64,000 bases of DNA from Thalassovita gelatinovora (GTDB lineage: Bacteria > Pseudomonadota > Alphaproteobacteria > Rhodobacterales > Rhodobacteraceae), in NCBI RefSeq assembly GCF_001458355.1, contig NZ_CYSA01000015.1, positions 377,001-441,000 on the forward strand. The letters are read 5' to 3'. Shown in pieces: positions 44,542 through 54,201 of this stretch. Made by a program: the position numbers and the translations under genes. Under the pieces are notes generated by a model, which had not been told where the DNA came from, made no database searches, and was given only the letters and a program-made list of their open reading frames with translations. Position 1 is the first letter of the stretch. Each line of letters begins with the position of its first letter.

Positions 44542-47097
44542 ATGACCCGCTATTCTGCCGCCGACATCGAAGGTAAGTGGCAAGAGGCCTGGGAAAAGGC
44601 TGAAATCTTCAAAGCCGTGCGCAGCGCGGACAAGCCGAAATATTACGTGCTGGAAATGTTCCCCTACCCGTCGGGGCGCATCCATATCGGGCATGTGCGC
44701 AATTACACGATGGGCGACGTGATCGCGCGCTACAAGATTTCGACCGGCCATAACGTGCTGCACCCGATGGGATTCGACGCTTTCGGGATGCCGGCGGAAA
44801 ACGCGGCGATGGCCAGCGGCGGCCACCCCAAGGATTGGACCTATAAGAATATCGACGACATGGTCGCGCAGATGAAGCCGCTGGGTTTCGGGCTTGACTG
44901 GTCGCGCATGTTCGCCACCTGCGATCCGGAATATTACGGTCAGCAGCAATCGATGTTCATCGACTTCATCGAAAAAGGGCTGGTTTACCGCAAGAACGCG
45001 GTGGTGAACTGGGACCCGGTCGACATGACCGTTCTGGCCAACGAACAGGTAATCGACGGCAAGGGTTGGCGATCCGGTGCCGAGGTGGAACGCCGCGAGT
45101 TGACGCAATGGTTTTTCAAGATCTCGGATTTTTCCGAAGAACTGCTTGATGCGCTGGACGGTTTGAATGATTGGCCCGCCAAGGTGAAGCTGATGCAGGC
45201 CAACTGGATCGGCAAGTCGCGCGGGCTGCAATTCGCCTTTTCGCTGATCGACGGACCGCATGGCGCGGACCGGGTCGAGGTTTACACCACCCGCCCCGAC
45301 ACTTTGATGGGCGCGTCCTTCGTCGGCATTTCCCCCGATCACCCGCTGGCCAAGACGCTGGAGCGCGACCGCGAAGACGTCGCCGCCTTCTGCGCCGAAG
45401 CGCGCAAGGGCGGGACCACCGAGGAAGCGCTGGAAAAAGCCGAAAAGCTGGGCTTCGACACCGGGTTGCGGGTGCGCCATCCGTTTGACGACGCTTGGGA
45501 ACTGCCGGTCTATATCGCCAATTTCATCCTGATGGATTACGGCACCGGCGCGGTGTTCGGCTGCCCTGCACATGACGAACGCGATTTCGACTTTGCCACC
45601 AAATACGGGTTGCCGATCATCCCGACTTTTGAACCGGTCGAGGGGGATTACCCGGAAAAAACCGCCTTCGTGCCGCTGAAAAGCGAAAAGGTGCGTTACG
45701 TGAAAGGCTTCGCTGGCACTGAAGTTCAGACCGGAGAAGACGCCATCAACGCCGCCGTCGATTTCTGCGAATCCAAAGGCGTCGGTCAGGGTGTGACCAA
45801 ATTCCGCCTGCGCGACTGGGGTCTGTCGCGGCAACGCTACTGGGGTTGCCCGATCCCGGTGGTGCATTGTGATACCTGTGGCGTGGTGCCAGAAAAGAAA
45901 GAAAACCTACCAGTCAAATTGCCCGACGATGTCAGCCTTGATATCCCCGGAAATCCACTGGACCGGCACCCGACCTGGCGCGATTGCACCTGCCCGAGAT
46001 GCGGACAACCGGCACAGCGCGAAACCGATACGATGGATACATTCGTGGACAGTTCGTGGTATTTCGCCCGCTTCACCGCACCGCACGCCGAAACCCCGAC
46101 CGACCTGGCCGAGGCCGAATACTGGATGAATGTCGACCAGTATATCGGCGGCATCGAACACGCGATCCTGCACCTGCTCTATTCGCGGTTCTTCGCGCGG
46201 GCGATGCATATCTGCGGTCATTTGCCGGAAAAATCGAAGGAACCGTTCAACGCGTTGTTTACCCAAGGCATGGTGACCCACGCGATTTACCAGACCAAGG
46301 ATGCAAATGGGCGGCCAGTTTATCACTATCCCGAAGCGGTCGAACTTCGCGACGGCAAAGGGTATCTGGAAGATGCCACTGAAGTGGAAATCATCCCTTC
46401 GGCCAAGATGTCGAAATCTAAAAACAACGTGGTCGACCCGGTTCAGATCATCGAACAATACGGTGCCGATACCGCGCGTTGGTTCGTGCTGTCCGACAGC
46501 CCGCCGGAACGGGATGTGGAATGGACCGCAAGCGGTGCCGAAGCCGCCAGCAAACACTTGGCCCGCGTGTACCGCATCTGCGCCGAAATCGCGGCCAGCA
46601 ATGACGCGGATAACGCCAAGGAAGACGAAACCTTGCTGCGCGCGATGCACAAGGCCATCCACGAAGTGACCGGCGGTATCGACAGTTTCGGCTTCAACAC
46701 TTCGATCGCCAAACTTTATGGTTTCACCAACACGCTGGCGAAATCGAAAGCCGGCAAGACCGCCAAGACCGAAGCCGCCAAAACTCTGGCGCAGCTGATG
46801 TCACCGATGACCCCTCACCTGGCCGAAGAATGCTGGCAGATCCTCGGCGGCGAAGACCTGATCGCGCGGGCCGCATGGCCGGTGCCAGACGAGAAAATGA
46901 TGGTCGACGAAACCGTTACCATGCCGATTCAAATAAACGGCAAACGCCGCGCGGAAATCAGCGTGGCCAAGGATATGCCGAAGGAAGAGGTTGAAAAACT
47001 GGTTCTGGAACACGAAGCTGTGCTCAAGGCTCTCGACGGGGGCCAGCCGAAGAAGCTGATCGTGGTGCCGGGACGGATCGTGAATGTGGTTGTCTGA
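44542..47097 (+). CDS. leuS: Leucyl-tRNA synthetase
   Basis: 851 residues from the ATG at 44542 ([14 protein letters not shown]), with AAGGA 8 bases upstream. The class I motifs are HIGH at 48-51 ([15 protein letters not shown]) and KMSKS at 622-626. The editing domain with [15 protein letters not shown] removes mischarged amino acids, and the [10 protein letters not shown] block also belongs to it. The anticodon-binding and C-terminal domains are complete. It is followed by lptE, with the lptE start inside its last 14 bases, an order (leuS-lptE-holA) that is common in proteobacteria. Confidence 0.98.
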   Translation: MTRYSAADIEGKWQEAWEKAEIFKAVRSADKPKYYVLEMFPYPSGRIHIGHVRNYTMGDVIARYKISTGHNVLHPMGFDAFGMPAENAAMASGGHPKDWTYKNIDDMVAQMKPLGFGLDWSRMFATCDPEYYGQQQSMFIDFIEKGLVYRKNAVVNWDPVDMTVLANEQVIDGKGWRSGAEVERRELTQWFFKISDFSEELLDALDGLNDWPAKVKLMQANWIGKSRGLQFAFSLIDGPHGADRVEVYTTRPDTLMGASFVGISPDHPLAKTLERDREDVAAFCAEARKGGTTEEALEKAEKLGFDTGLRVRHPFDDAWELPVYIANFILMDYGTGAVFGCPAHDERDFDFATKYGLPIIPTFEPVEGDYPEKTAFVPLKSEKVRYVKGFAGTEVQTGEDAINAAVDFCESKGVGQGVTKFRLRDWGLSRQRYWGCPIPVVHCDTCGVVPEKKENLPVKLPDDVSLDIPGNPLDRHPTWRDCTCPRCGQPAQRETDTMDTFVDSSWYFARFTAPHAETPTDLAEAEYWMNVDQYIGGIEHAILHLLYSRFFARAMHICGHLPEKSKEPFNALFTQGMVTHAIYQTKDANGRPVYHYPEAVELRDGKGYLEDATEVEIIPSAKMSKSKNNVVDPVQIIEQYGADTARWFVLSDSPPERDVEWTASGAEAASKHLARVYRICAEIAASNDADNAKEDETLLRAMHKAIHEVTGGIDSFGFNTSIAKLYGFTNTLAKSKAGKTAKTEAAKTLAQLMSPMTPHLAEECWQILGGEDLIARAAWPVPDEKMMVDETVTMPIQINGKRRAEISVAKDMPKEEVEKLVLEHEAVLKALDGGQPKKLIVVPGRIVNVVV

Positions 47098-47578
47098 CCG
47101 AAGAAATTTCTTGTCGATCATGGCCGCCGTAGCCCTTGCAGGCTGCGGCTTCGCCCCGGTTTACGGTACCGGCGGGCCGGGCAATGCGTTGCTGAACAGC
47201 ATTGCCGTTGCGGCCCCGAAAACGCGTGACGAACAAATCCTTGTTCGGGAAATCGAAACCCGTCTGGGGCGGTCGAATGACAGCCGCTATACACTAAGCT
47301 ACACGCTAACTGTGCAAGAAGAGCGAATGGCGGTTTCCGCAACCAACATCACCACGCGGTTCAATCTTGTGGGGAATGCCGATTTCATCCTGACCGACAC
47401 GGCATCAGAGCTGGTGATGACCCAAGGCAGCGTCAATCAGTTCACCGGCTATTCCGCCACCGGCACCACCGTGGCGACGCTGACCGCAGAACGCGATGCG
47501 CATGAAAGGTTGGCAAAAATTCTGGCCGACCAGATCGTCACCCGCCTGATTGCCGCCTCGCCCGGCCTGAGCCAATGA
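47084..47578 (+). CDS. lptE: LPS-assembly lipoprotein LptE
   Basis: 164 residues. A lipoprotein signal ends in AAVALAGC with C21 as the lipidated cysteine, followed by [10 protein letters not shown], the standard LptE start. The rest fits an LptE fold ([21 protein letters not shown]). LptE is an outer-membrane lipoprotein that plugs the LptD barrel and helps insert lipopolysaccharide. The gene overlaps leuS by 14 bases and holA by 4 bases, so the three are co-translated. Confidence 0.92.
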   Translation: MWLSDRRNFLSIMAAVALAGCGFAPVYGTGGPGNALLNSIAVAAPKTRDEQILVREIETRLGRSNDSRYTLSYTLTVQEERMAVSATNITTRFNLVGNADFILTDTASELVMTQGSVNQFTGYSATGTTVATLTAERDAHERLAKILADQIVTRLIAASPGLSQ

Positions 47579-48600
47579 AACTGACCGGCCGCGATGCGAA
47601 CCGGTATTTTACCAAGCCCGATCCAGCCCGGACCGGGCTGCTGATCTATAGCGCCGACGCGATGCGGGTCGCGCTGAAACGGCAAGAGGTCATAGAGGCA
47701 CTTCTGGGGCCCAACGGCGAAGAGGAAATGCGGCTGAGCCGTATTCCCAGCGCCGAATTGCGCAAAGACCCGGCGATGTTGCTGGATGCCATCAAGGCCA
47801 TCAGTTTTTTCCCCGGCCCGCGCGTGGCTTTTGTCGAAGACGCCACCGATACAATTGCCCCTGCCGTGGCCAACGCGTTGCAGGACTGGACCGCAGGCGA
47901 CGCGCAAGTTGTCGTCACCGCAGGGCAGCTCAAGGCGACATCCAAGCTGCGCAAACTGTTTGAAAATCATTCCAACGCCTATGCAGTAGGGCTTTATGAC
48001 GATCCCCCGTCGCGCGAAGAGATCGAGGCGGAACTGGCCCGGTCCGGACTGACCCGGATTGATCCGCAGGCAATGACCGATCTGACCACCCTCTCACGCG
48101 AATTGTCGCCCGGCGATTTCCGTCAAACGCTGGAAAAGCTGGCGCTTTACAAGTTGAACGATGGCGACCCGGCGAATTCCGCCGATGTCGCTGCCTGCGC
48201 GCCTGCAACCTCCGAAGCCGCGCTTGACGATATCCTTAATATCGTGGCCGAAGCCCGGTCGGGCGAAATTGGACCAATCCTGAACAAGCTGAAGGCACAA
48301 GGGGTCAACGCCGTCAGCCTGTGTATCAGTACCACCCGCCATTTCCGCACGCTTTACGCCGCGGCTGCCGATCCGGGTGGTGCGGCGAATGGCGTGGCGC
48401 GAATGCGTCCACCGATCTATGGCCCGCGCCGCGACCGGATGATCCGGCAGGCCCAGAACTGGGGTCCGGCCAAGCTGGAAACTGCGCTGACGATCTTGAC
48501 CGACACCGACCTTAAGCTGCGGTCTGCCGGGCAACGCGCCCCCGCCATGGCACTGGTCGAACGGATGTTGATCCGGTTGGCGATGCTGGCGGCCAAATAA
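47575..48600 (+). CDS. holA: DNA polymerase III delta subunit
   Basis: 341 residues. The HolA pattern is visible: an N-terminal LLIYSADAMRVALKRQEVIE block, the FFPGPRVAFVEDATD strand, KLFENHSNAYAVGLYDD and the helical C-terminus ending LVERMLIRLAMLAAK. The protein opens the sliding clamp as part of the clamp loader. The start overlaps lptE by 4 bases. No P-loop is expected and none is seen. Confidence 0.93.
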   Translation: MKLTGRDANRYFTKPDPARTGLLIYSADAMRVALKRQEVIEALLGPNGEEEMRLSRIPSAELRKDPAMLLDAIKAISFFPGPRVAFVEDATDTIAPAVANALQDWTAGDAQVVVTAGQLKATSKLRKLFENHSNAYAVGLYDDPPSREEIEAELARSGLTRIDPQAMTDLTTLSRELSPGDFRQTLEKLALYKLNDGDPANSADVAACAPATSEAALDDILNIVAEARSGEIGPILNKLKAQGVNAVSLCISTTRHFRTLYAAAADPGGAANGVARMRPPIYGPRRDRMIRQAQNWGPAKLETALTILTDTDLKLRSAGQRAPAMALVERMLIRLAMLAAK

Positions 48601-48672
48601 TCGTTACGAAGCGTTCTGCTGGAAGTGTGTCTGATTTTACAGTCTGTTGAACCCGAATCGGGAGGAAATGAA

Positions 48673-49260
48673 ATGTACGAAGTGATCGGTCATCCGACCA
48701 GCCGCGCCTTTCGGGTGCTGTGGTTGCTGGAGGAACTAGGACAACCTTATACCAACATCCCCGCCAAGCCGCATTCGCCCGAAGCGTTGGATTGCAACCC
48801 GTCGGGCAAGGTTCCGGCGCTGCGTGTTGATGGTCAAGTCATCACTGATTCGACTGCGATCATGACCTATCTGGCCGATAAGCACGGACAGATGACTTTC
48901 CCTGCTGGAACGCTTGAACGGGCCCGGCAGGATGCCGTGACGCATCAGATCATCGATGAAATCGACGGCGTGCTGTGGATGGCAACCCGGCACAAATTCA
49001 TTCATCCCGAAAACCGTCGGGTCCCAGAGGTGGTCGACAGCCTGAAATGGGAATACGAGCGCAATATTGGTCATATGGCGGACCGGTTCGAAGGCCCGTT
49101 TGTGATGGGGGAAACCATGACCATCGCCGATATCATTCTGACCAATTGCCTGAACTGGGCTTTTGGCGCCAAATTCCCCGCCGCACCGGAAAAACTTACC
49201 GCCTATGCCAAGGTGATGCGGTCACGCGATGCTTATCAGCGGGCGTCCGGCAAAGGCTGA
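48673..49260 (+). CDS. Glutathione S-transferase family protein
   Basis: 195 residues from the ATG at 48673, with GGGAGG 8 bases upstream. The N-terminal thioredoxin-like domain has SRAFRVLWLLEELG and the glutathione-contact motif NPSGKVPAL ... ITDSTAIMTYLAD. The helical C-terminal domain has GETMTIADIILTNCLNW. It would conjugate or reduce electrophiles with glutathione in the cytoplasm. It is probably a separate transcript from holA; a strong inverted repeat follows it. Confidence 0.93.
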   Translation: MYEVIGHPTSRAFRVLWLLEELGQPYTNIPAKPHSPEALDCNPSGKVPALRVDGQVITDSTAIMTYLADKHGQMTFPAGTLERARQDAVTHQIIDEIDGVLWMATRHKFIHPENRRVPEVVDSLKWEYERNIGHMADRFEGPFVMGETMTIADIILTNCLNWAFGAKFPAAPEKLTAYAKVMRSRDAYQRASGKG

Positions 49261-49273
49261 TCCAATCCTTGAT

Positions 49274-49303
49274 CCGGGTTTCGATGTCGGCATCGAAACC
49301 CGG
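49274..49303. terminator. Strong hairpin between convergent gst and rpiR-type genes
   Basis: CCGGGTTTCGATG (49274-49286) and CATCGAAACCCGG (49291-49303) are exact 13-base arms with a 4-base loop TCGG. No T-run follows on either strand. Because it lies between two stops, it is likely a two-way 3' end structure. Confidence 0.6.
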
Positions 49304-49311
49304 CCTGACAT

Positions 49312-50184
49312 TCAGGTGAATTTTCGGAAAAACCGGGTGCGGTCGAACATATCTTCCAGATCTTCCATTCGCTGACGCGAACTGTCCCAAGTATGTTCCT
49401 GCACTTCAGCGATCACCGCCTCCAATATCAACATCAGCGTTACCGTGCTGTCCCAGGCGGACGGCACCGCGATCCGGCCGCAAAAGGTGCAATCGGAAAA
49501 TTCATGCACCGGTGATCGCCATTGATCGGTGAACAGGATAATCCGCGCGCCCTTTTCCCGCGCCATTTCCGCCAGCCGCAAAGTCGCGTTTTCATAGCGC
49601 CGCACATCGAAAATCACCACCACATCGCCGGGCTGAATATCCAGCAGGTAATGCACCCAGGCGTTCGACATCGATTGAATATGTGTCACATCGGGACGCA
49701 GCACCTGCATATGCATAAAGAAATAGTCGGCCAGCGACCGGGTGATCCGACCCCCCACGACCAGCACCGAATGATCCAGTTCCGCAAGCATCGCGCAGGC
49801 ACGGTCAAACATGTCGGGATCAAGCTGGGTCAGGGTTTGCCGGATATTGCCCATCACCGCATCGGTAAAGCGATTCAGGATATGCGCATCAGGCGCCTTT
49901 TCCACCCAAGTGTCGCGCTTGGTAATGGGATCGGAAATCCTTGCCTCAAGTTCGCGCCGCAAGGCGGATTGAAAATCCGGGAAGCCGGTGAAGCCGAGCT
50001 TTTGCACCATGCGAACGACCGTCGGAGTAGAAACGGCTGCCGCCTTTGCGACCTGCGTTATCGACCCAAGACCTGAAACCGGGTAGCTTGTCAGCAACGA
50101 ATCCGCCAATTGCCGTTCGGCGCGGGTCAGATCGTCAAAGGATGATTGCAAGCGTTCCGCAATCGTTTCTGGTTCATCGTTCAA
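49312..50184 (-). CDS. MurR/RpiR-family transcriptional regulator
   Basis: 290 residues. The N-terminal RpiR helix-turn-helix (about 5-80) reads LTRAERQLADSLLTSYPVSG, then VSTPTVVRMVQKLGFTGFPD. A SIS (sugar-isomerase-like) domain spans about 125-265 (VLVVGGRITRSLADYF, GDVVVIFDVRRYENATLRLA). RpiR proteins sense phosphorylated sugars or other small metabolites with the SIS domain. It is divergent from the amidohydrolase/TRAP/GS cluster, with two matching operator-like sites between, so it most likely controls that cluster and itself. Confidence 0.9.
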   Translation of the reverse strand: MNDEPETIAERLQSSFDDLTRAERQLADSLLTSYPVSGLGSITQVAKAAAVSTPTVVRMVQKLGFTGFPDFQSALRRELEARISDPITKRDTWVEKAPDAHILNRFTDAVMGNIRQTLTQLDPDMFDRACAMLAELDHSVLVVGGRITRSLADYFFMHMQVLRPDVTHIQSMSNAWVHYLLDIQPGDVVVIFDVRRYENATLRLAEMAREKGARIILFTDQWRSPVHEFSDCTFCGRIAVPSAWDSTVTLMLILEAVIAEVQEHTWDSSRQRMEDLEDMFDRTRFFRKFT

Positions 50185-50231
50185 AATCTATCCCCGGTTT
50201 TTGCCCATGATATCGACAGGACGCTCATCCG

Positions 50232-50291
50232 TGAAGAAATTTTTTCAGAAACCCAATTGACAGGTCGACACAACATGAAGAATTGTTTTCA
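50232..50291. promoter_or_regulatory. Two RpiR-type operator candidates
   Basis: TGAAGAAATTTTTTCA (50232-50247) and TGAAGAATTGTTTTCA (50276-50291) are 14/16 identical near-palindromes, 44 bases apart (about four helix turns), in the gap between the RpiR-type gene (start 50184) and the N-formylglutamate amidohydrolase gene (start 50315). AT-rich TGAA...TTCA sites of this sort are what RpiR-family proteins usually read. Confidence 0.6.
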
Positions 50292-50314
50292 AAACGAATA
50301 GGACGTTGGGATTC

Positions 50315-51103
50315 ATGAACGGCGCGGCACTCACTATCCAAAACGAAGCGGTCAACGTCCTGATCCCGGAAGGGGCCGGGCCGGTCGTTGTCGTGTGCGA
50401 ACATGCCTGCAATGCCATTCCCGAAGATTTCGCAGGATTGGGCGTGGTTGAATCTGTGCGCCGCAGCCATGTCGCATGGGATCCGGGCGCCTTGCCGGTG
50501 GCGCAGTCGCTTGCGGCCAAGCTCAATGCGGCGCTGATCCACGGCGCGGCATCGCGGCTGCTGTTTGATTGCAACCGACCCTCGGACGCCCTCGATGCGA
50601 TCCCCGAGAAAAGTGAAATCTACGACATCCCCGGAAATCAGGCACTCAGCGATGCCCAGCGCGCAGAGCGCGTAACCCGCTTTCATGACCCGTTCCGCGA
50701 TGCCTTGGTGGGGCTGTTGGATCGTCACATCCCGCAGGTGCTGATCACCATCCACAGCTTCACACCGGTCTATTTCGACCGGATGCGCGACGTCGAAATC
50801 GGCGTTTTACACGACACGGACAGCCGCTTTGCAGATGTCATGATCAATAAAGCGAAAGGCCACACGCAGATGGATGTTCGGCGCAACGATCCTTATGGCC
50901 CCGAACATGGCGTGACTCATACCCTGAAAACCCACGCGATACCGCGCGGCATACTGAACGTGATGTTGGAAATCCGCAACGATCTGATCCCCGATCCCGA
51001 AAGCCAACAGGCCATGGCGGGAATGCTGGCGCTTTGGATGGCCGACACCATGGCCGATTTTGGCATCACTTCCCCACAAAGCGAGACCCCATGCCAAGAC
51101 TGA
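50315..51103 (+). CDS. N-formylglutamate amidohydrolase family protein
   Basis: 262 residues from the ATG at 50315 (a TTG 9 bases earlier is less likely). The family pattern is clear: VVVCEHACNAIPEDFAGLGV, HVAWDPGA, SRLLFDCNRP and TIHSFTPVYFDR, with metal-binding Glu/His residues. HutG-type enzymes hydrolyse N-formylglutamate to formate and glutamate at the end of histidine degradation. No other hut gene is here. In this cluster it may instead split an N-acyl or gamma-glutamyl product. It overlaps the TRAP small-subunit gene by 13 bases. Confidence 0.88.
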   Translation: MNGAALTIQNEAVNVLIPEGAGPVVVVCEHACNAIPEDFAGLGVVESVRRSHVAWDPGALPVAQSLAAKLNAALIHGAASRLLFDCNRPSDALDAIPEKSEIYDIPGNQALSDAQRAERVTRFHDPFRDALVGLLDRHIPQVLITIHSFTPVYFDRMRDVEIGVLHDTDSRFADVMINKAKGHTQMDVRRNDPYGPEHGVTHTLKTHAIPRGILNVMLEIRNDLIPDPESQQAMAGMLALWMADTMADFGITSPQSETPCQD

Positions 51104-51687
51104 TCACCGGATATATTCGCTGGGTGGATGCGATCAATTACCGGCTGGGCCGGATCGTGATGTATGGCATTTTCATAATGGTCGGCATTCTGCTGTGGTC
51201 GTCGATTTCCAAGACGTTCCTGCTGCCGTCTCTTTGGACGCTGGAAATGGCGCAATTCGCCATGGTTTCCTACTACATTCTGGGCGGTCCCTATTCGATC
51301 CAACTGGGATCGAATGTACGGATGGACCTGTTTTATCATGGCTGGTCGCATCGCAAGAAGGCGTGGTTCGATGCCTTCACGGTGATGGTTCTGGTGTTCT
51401 ACCTCGGCATCTTGCTTTATGGCGCGTTCAATTCGCTGACCTATTCCTTGGGTCATTTCACCGGTCATCCATTCCAGTTTGCCATCGACCTGGTCACCGC
51501 CTTTTTCACCGGCGGACCAGCCGGGGCACAAGAGGTGATGGGTTACATCGAACGCAGCCCCACCGCATGGCGGCCGGTGCTGTGGCCGATCAAGCTGATC
51601 ATGGTTCTGGGTATATTCCTGATCCTGCTGCAGGCGATTTCGGAATTTTTCAAAGACATCGCCCGCATTCGCGGACAGGAGATTTGA
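51091..51687 (+). CDS. TRAP transporter small membrane subunit (DctQ-like)
   Basis: 198 residues from the ATG at 51091, with four membrane helices (YGIFIMVGILLWSSI, MVSYYILGGPYSIQ, TVMVLVFYLGILLYGAF, IKLIMVLGIFLILLQ). The GSNVRMDLFYHGW loop is typical of DctQ. It is the small permease of a tripartite ATP-independent periplasmic transporter, pairing with the large subunit encoded 3 bases downstream. Slightly longer than many DctQ proteins. Confidence 0.9.
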   Translation: MPRLITGYIRWVDAINYRLGRIVMYGIFIMVGILLWSSISKTFLLPSLWTLEMAQFAMVSYYILGGPYSIQLGSNVRMDLFYHGWSHRKKAWFDAFTVMVLVFYLGILLYGAFNSLTYSLGHFTGHPFQFAIDLVTAFFTGGPAGAQEVMGYIERSPTAWRPVLWPIKLIMVLGIFLILLQAISEFFKDIARIRGQEI

Positions 51688-51690
51688 CGC

Positions 51691-53013
51691 ATGTCCTATG
51701 AGATGATCGCCATCTTCATGTTCGCCACCATGATGCTGATGCTGTTTACCGGTCAGCGCGTGTTCGGGGCCATTGGCGGCGTGGCCGCGTTGGCAGCGAT
51801 CCTGCTTTGGGGGCCGGGCGGGGCAGATATTCCGTTTTCTTCCGCCATGAAGCTGATGAAATGGTATCCGCTTCTGACGCTGCCGATGTTCATTTTCATG
51901 GGCTATGTGTTGTCGGAAAGTAAAATCGCCGATGACCTGTACAAGATGTTCCATATCTGGATGGGGCCGGTTTCAGGCGGGTTGGCGATTGGGACCATCG
52001 GGTTGATGGTGCTGGTTTCGGCGATGAACGGTCTTAGCGTCGCAGGCATGGCAATCGGCGCGACCATCGCTTTGCCTGAATTGCTTCGGCGCGGGTATGA
52101 CAAGAAAATGGTGACAGGTGTCATTCAGGCCGGATCGAGCCTTGGCATTCTGGTACCGCCATCAGTCGTGTTGGTGCTGTATGCCATGATCGCGCGGCAA
52201 CCGGTGGGCCAACTGTGGCTGGCGGGGGTCATCCCCGGTCTGTTGATGGCGACCATGTTCATCATCTACATCTATGTCCGCTGCAAGATGAACCCCGATT
52301 TGGGTCCCGTCCTGCCGCCCGAAGAACGCGATGTATCCTTTTCCGAAAAAATGCGCCTTCTACGCGCGGGCGTCCTGCCTTTGGTGATCTTTGCGGCGAT
52401 GATGGTGCCCTTCGTCAATGGTTGGACCAGCCTGGTGGAAAGCTCCGCCATCGGCGCGATGACCGCCTTTATGGCTGCCGTTCTGAAACGACGGATGACC
52501 AAGGAAGTGTTCGAAGTCTCAGTGCGTCAGACGCTGGCAATTTCGTGCATGTTCATGTGGATTATTCTGGCCGCTCTGGGATTTGGCGCGGTCTTTGACG
52601 GACTGGGCGCGGTGAACGCGATCAAGGATTTGTTCACCGAAAGGCTGGATCTCAGCCCTTGGATGATCCTGATCATGATGCAGCTCAGCTTCATCGTCAT
52701 GGGCACGTTTCTGGACGATACCGCGATGCTGGTCATTGTCGCACCACTTTATGTGCCACTGGTCAACGCGCTGGGGTTCGATCTGATCTGGTATGGGGTG
52801 CTTTATACGATCACCACCCAGATCGCCTATATGACACCGCCCTTCGGATATAACCTGTTCCTGATGCGGGCGATGGCGCCGCCGGAAATCACACTCAAGG
52901 ATATTTACGGGTCCATCCTGCCGTTCGTGTTGGTGATGATCGCGGCGCTGATCCTGATCATGGCCTTCCCGCAGATCGCGCTATGGCTGCCCGAATATGT
53001 CTACGCAAACTGA
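51691..53013 (+). CDS. TRAP transporter large permease subunit (DctM-like)
   Basis: 440 residues and about 12 membrane helices. Typical DctM blocks are LPMFIFMGYVLSESKIADDL, GLSVAGMAIGATIALPELLR, QAGSSLGILVPPSVVLVLYA and GTFLDDTAMLVIVAPL. It is the sodium-driven channel of the TRAP system. It follows the small subunit by 3 bases. TRAP systems mostly carry organic acids or zwitterions such as ectoine. Substrate is not readable here. Confidence 0.94.
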   Translation: MSYEMIAIFMFATMMLMLFTGQRVFGAIGGVAALAAILLWGPGGADIPFSSAMKLMKWYPLLTLPMFIFMGYVLSESKIADDLYKMFHIWMGPVSGGLAIGTIGLMVLVSAMNGLSVAGMAIGATIALPELLRRGYDKKMVTGVIQAGSSLGILVPPSVVLVLYAMIARQPVGQLWLAGVIPGLLMATMFIIYIYVRCKMNPDLGPVLPPEERDVSFSEKMRLLRAGVLPLVIFAAMMVPFVNGWTSLVESSAIGAMTAFMAAVLKRRMTKEVFEVSVRQTLAISCMFMWIILAALGFGAVFDGLGAVNAIKDLFTERLDLSPWMILIMMQLSFIVMGTFLDDTAMLVIVAPLYVPLVNALGFDLIWYGVLYTITTQIAYMTPPFGYNLFLMRAMAPPEITLKDIYGSILPFVLVMIAALILIMAFPQIALWLPEYVYAN

Positions 53014-53086
53014 CAGAACTCCGATGAATGGAGCGTCCAATAACAAAGGCAAAGCCTGTCGAACCTGAACCAATAGGAGAGAGAAA

Positions 53087-54118
53087 ATGACCACCAGACG
53101 TAAGTTTCTTGCCGGGGCCGCAGCAGCAGCCCCCGCCGCGCTGGCAACCCCTGCCCTCGCGCAATCGACCATCAAATGGCGGATGCAGACCTATGCCGGT
53201 GCCGCGTTGGCCGAACATGTTGTGAAACCCGCCATCGATACTTTCAACAAAATCGCTGGCGACCGGATGCAGATCGAACTGTTCTATGCAGATCAGTTGG
53301 TCCCCACAGGCGAATTGTTCCAAGCGATGCAACGCGGCACTATTGACGCGGTTCAGTCGGATGACGATTCGATGGCTTCGCCCACCGAAGTGACCGTTTT
53401 TGGCGGCTATTTCCCGTTTGCCTCACGCTACAGCCTCGACGTTCCGGTTCTGTTCAACCAATATGGATTGAATGAAATCTGGGGCGAAGAATACGCCAAG
53501 GTCGGCGTCAAACATATCAGCGCCGGGTCTTGGGATCCCTGCCATTTCGCCACCAAAGACCCGATCAACAGCTTGGCCGATCTTAAGGGTAAGAGGATTT
53601 TTACCTTCCCTACCGCAGGCCGGTTCCTGAGCCAATTCGGCGTGGTGCCCGTCACCCTGCCTTGGGAAGATATCGAAGTTGCGGTGCAGACCGGCGAACT
53701 GGATGGGATCGCATGGTCGGGCATCACCGAAGACTACACCGTGGGTTGGGCCGATGTGACCAACTATTTCCTGACCAACAACATCTCGGGTGCCTGGATT
53801 GGCCATTTCTTTGCCAATATGGGCCGGTATGAAGAACTGCCGGAAGACCTTAAACTGCTACTGGCCACTTGCATGGAACAGTCGCATTATTATCGTCAAT
53901 GGTGGTACTGGGGCGGCGAAGCCAATCTGCGCGTCGATGGCACCAAAATGCAGCTGACTTCGATCCCCGACGCAGAATGGGCCCAAGTCGAATCTGCGGC
54001 ACACACCTTCTGGGATGAAATCGCGTCTGAATCCGAAACCAAAGCGAAAGTTGTCGAGATCTTCAAGAAGTACAATGCGGATATGGAAAAAGCGGGCCGT
54101 CCTTACCGCTACGGCTAA
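53087..54118 (+). CDS. TRAP transporter substrate-binding protein (DctP-like, Tat-exported)
   Basis: 343 residues. The N-terminus MTTRRKFLAGAAAAAPAALA carries a twin-arginine motif and is cut after about residue 26 (TPALAQ). The mature protein has the DctP pattern (TFNKIAGDRMQIELFYADQL, ELFQAMQRGTIDAVQ, LADLKGKRIFTFPTAGRFL). The arginine that usually binds a substrate carboxylate should be in the GRFL region. Tat export is unusual for this family but known. Good AGGAGAGA ribosome-binding site. It completes the three-part TRAP system. Confidence 0.92.
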   Translation: MTTRRKFLAGAAAAAPAALATPALAQSTIKWRMQTYAGAALAEHVVKPAIDTFNKIAGDRMQIELFYADQLVPTGELFQAMQRGTIDAVQSDDDSMASPTEVTVFGGYFPFASRYSLDVPVLFNQYGLNEIWGEEYAKVGVKHISAGSWDPCHFATKDPINSLADLKGKRIFTFPTAGRFLSQFGVVPVTLPWEDIEVAVQTGELDGIAWSGITEDYTVGWADVTNYFLTNNISGAWIGHFFANMGRYEELPEDLKLLLATCMEQSHYYRQWWYWGGEANLRVDGTKMQLTSIPDAEWAQVESAAHTFWDEIASESETKAKVVEIFKKYNADMEKAGRPYRYG

Positions 54119-54146
54119 GGATATCCATTTCCCAATAAATTACGTG

Positions 54147-54165
54147 GCCCCGGTTTCGCCGGGGC
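54147..54165 (+). other. Hairpin after the TRAP binding-protein gene
   Basis: GCCCCGG (54147-54153) and CCGGGGC (54159-54165) with loop TTTCG, 28 bases after the stop. There is no T-run, so it probably stabilises the transporter message or partly ends transcription before the ligase gene. Confidence 0.5.
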
Positions 54166-54201
54166 TGCGGCACGATTGTGACAAGGCAGAGGAGCCATGA
54201 C

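Noticed and set aside
44431-45867. A 478-codon open frame on the minus strand inside leuS
   Set aside because: It is the antisense shadow of leuS, which has both HIGH and KMSKS motifs.
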